DNA of 6,097 nt from a bacterium (GTDB lineage: Bacteria > Patescibacteriota > Minisyncoccia > Phycocordibacterales > JAUSIJ01), in NCBI GenBank assembly GCA_030647855.1, contig JAUSIJ010000040.1:1-6097 (forward strand). Direction: 5' to 3'. Both the position numbers and the translations under genes were made by a program. A model generated the notes under the pieces. The model saw only the letters and a list, made by a program, of their open reading frames with translations. It made no database searches and had not been told where the DNA came from. This document shows positions 5,706 to 6,097 of the stretch, piece after piece; within the stretch, counting starts at the first letter, position 1; each line of letters starts with the position of its first letter.

Positions 5706-5750
5706 GGTCCCACAAAAATATATTCGCTGCGCTCATTATTTTTGTGGACC
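5706..5750. repeat. Inverted repeat overlapping the 3' end of the tRNA gene
   Basis: GGTCCCACAAAAATA (5706-5720) and TATTTTTGTGGACC (5737-5750) are reverse complements except for one bulged C, with a 16-nt loop containing CGCTGCG. The right arm includes the last bases of the tRNA acceptor strand, so the left arm is an inverted copy of the tRNA 3' end plus flank. In the precursor RNA the arm could compete with the acceptor stem or mark 3' processing. Confidence 0.75.
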
Positions 5751-5815
5751 TAGGGGGAATCGCACCCCCGACTCGTCCATGCCATGGACGCGTGTTACTA
5801 CTATACTATAGGCCC
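5745..5815 (-). tRNA. tRNA-Ala (GGC)
   Basis: A 71-nt cloverleaf. The acceptor GGGCCTA pairs with TAGGTCC, including the G3-U70 wobble that is the alanine identity pair. The discriminator is A73 and CCA is not encoded. The anticodon arm CGTCC-ATGGCAT-GGACG is perfect, with anticodon GGC and the A32-U38 pair often seen in tRNA-Ala(GGC). The T stem GGGGG/CCCCC is perfect. Oddities: the T-loop is TGCGATT rather than TTCRANT (G at position 55), the D-loop has AG where GG (18-19) is expected, and the D stem has one A-C mismatch. G15-C48 and U8-A14 are kept. Alanine identity is firm; whether it serves normal translation is less so. Confidence 0.93.
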
Positions 5816-5829
5816 TGTTAATAAAAGTT

Positions 5830-5838
5830 ATATTAGCA
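5830..5838 (-). promoter_or_regulatory. Putative promoter of tRNA-Ala
   Basis: The minus strand reads TGCTAATAT, an extended -10, 14 nt before the mature 5' end of the tRNA, giving a short 5' leader for RNase P to remove. No -35 at the usual distance. Confidence 0.45.
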
Positions 5839-5851
5839 AAATTTTCAATAA

Positions 5852-5990
5852 ACCCGAAACACTAAGTTTGGTCAGGTTGCAGCAATATCGCAAAAAAATT
5901 GATAGTAGATTGTTTTCTCTATCCTGCGTATGTGTATAGTTAAAGCTCCAATTTAGCAACTCATTGCATGACCAAACTTAGTGTACGGGT
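5852..5990. repeat. About 139-bp element bounded by 22-23 bp inverted repeats (MITE-like)
   Basis: ACACTAAGTTTGGTCA (5859-5874) and its exact reverse complement (5969-5984) form 16-bp arms. They extend outwards over ACCCG (5852-5856) and CGGGT (5986-5990) with one indel. The 94-nt interior is AT-rich with no worthwhile ORF. It lies just upstream of the tRNA promoter. The layout suits a non-autonomous transposon or a structured RNA; no target-site duplication is evident. Confidence 0.7.
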
Positions 5991-6015
5991 AAACAAAATC
6001 GGCATTTGCCTGCCG
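5991..6015 (-). terminator. Possible terminator of the gene entering from the right edge
   Basis: On the minus strand CGGCA, loop GGCAAA, TGCCG is followed by ATTTTGTTT, 14 nt after a TAG stop. The stem is only 5 bp, so this is a weak call supported mainly by position. Confidence 0.4.
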
Positions 6016-6029
6016 CTTGATCGGAATCA

Positions 6030-6097
6030 CTAGCGCTCGATTTCATAGGCTCCCGCGAGAATCTTACGAATCAGAGGCAGCCTTTTCCCTCTCCAGA
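6030..6097 (-). CDS. C-terminal end of an unidentified protein, cut by the window edge
   Basis: The minus strand is open from the edge to a TAG at 6032-6030, giving the tail RGKRLPLIRKILAGAYEIER (preceded by a Trp). It is the only one of the three minus frames that stays open here beyond a few codons. A terminator-like hairpin follows. With only 21 codons no family can be assigned, and it could be a chance frame. Confidence 0.4.
   Translation of the reverse strand, partial: WRGKRLPLIRKILAGAYEIER

Larger units (their letters stand above)
5581..5736 (-). pseudogene. Possible degraded small ORF, one in-frame TGA
   Basis: From the ATG at 5736 the minus strand gives 21 codons (MSAANIFLWDPEQ, then CADCERVV) to a TGA at 5673-5671. 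The same frame then stays open for 29 more codons (GISLEPEALRAEWPEDF and on to YLDYE) to a TAA at 5583-5581, overlapping the start of the 104-aa gene. The peptide composition is protein-like, with a CxxC pair, but no family is recognised. It overlaps hairpin and repeat structure, so it may equally be a repeat element open by chance. The stretch 5589-5744 holds nothing else I can support. Confidence 0.25.

Noticed and set aside
5968..6033. A 21-codon plus-strand ORF starting in the right inverted-repeat arm
   Set aside because: Too short, no ribosome site or leaderless box, and no similarity recognised; most of it is repeat sequence.

Overview
The window looks like part of a small-genome bacterium of the Patescibacteria/CPR type, probably a Parcubacteria relative. 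This is inferred from short compact versions of sugar enzymes, a ROK kinase without the usual zinc cysteines, almost no Shine-Dalgarno sites, a tRNA gene without an encoded CCA end, and small N-terminally anchored or membrane hypothetical proteins. The code appears standard (table 11): TGA ends zwf and the 184-aa gene in places where read-through would make no sense.

Left half (1-3250, minus strand, read right to left): a sugar-phosphate cluster of zwf (glucose-6-phosphate dehydrogenase), pgi (glucose-6-phosphate isomerase) and a ROK-family sugar kinase cut by the left edge. The gaps are 26 nt and 0 nt. Together they would phosphorylate a hexose (probably glucose) and send glucose-6-phosphate either to fructose-6-phosphate (glycolysis) or to 6-phosphogluconolactone (oxidative pentose phosphate entry, NADPH).

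Middle (3251-5276): a divergent promoter region, then a plus-strand four-helix DUF4383-like membrane protein. It converges on a minus-strand 203-aa membrane-anchored extracytoplasmic protein across a bidirectional terminator. Next is a divergent gap with a perfect 17-bp inverted repeat, then an unrecognised 184-aa plus-strand protein with the only good Shine-Dalgarno site here and a strong terminator.

Right part (5274-6097): a minus-strand 104-aa three-helix membrane protein. Upstream of it is a 156-nt stretch with tandem repeats, a hairpin and an open frame broken by one TGA. Then come a minus-strand tRNA-Ala(GGC) with an odd D-loop/T-loop elbow, a ~139-bp inverted-repeat element, and the last codons of a minus-strand gene running off the right edge.

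The most interesting pattern is regulatory. Four of the six genes whose starts could carry their own promoter have a -10-like hexamer (TATACT three times, TAGAAT once) 6-9 nt before the ATG, which predicts leaderless mRNAs. No classical known mobile gene, CRISPR array or defence system is visible.
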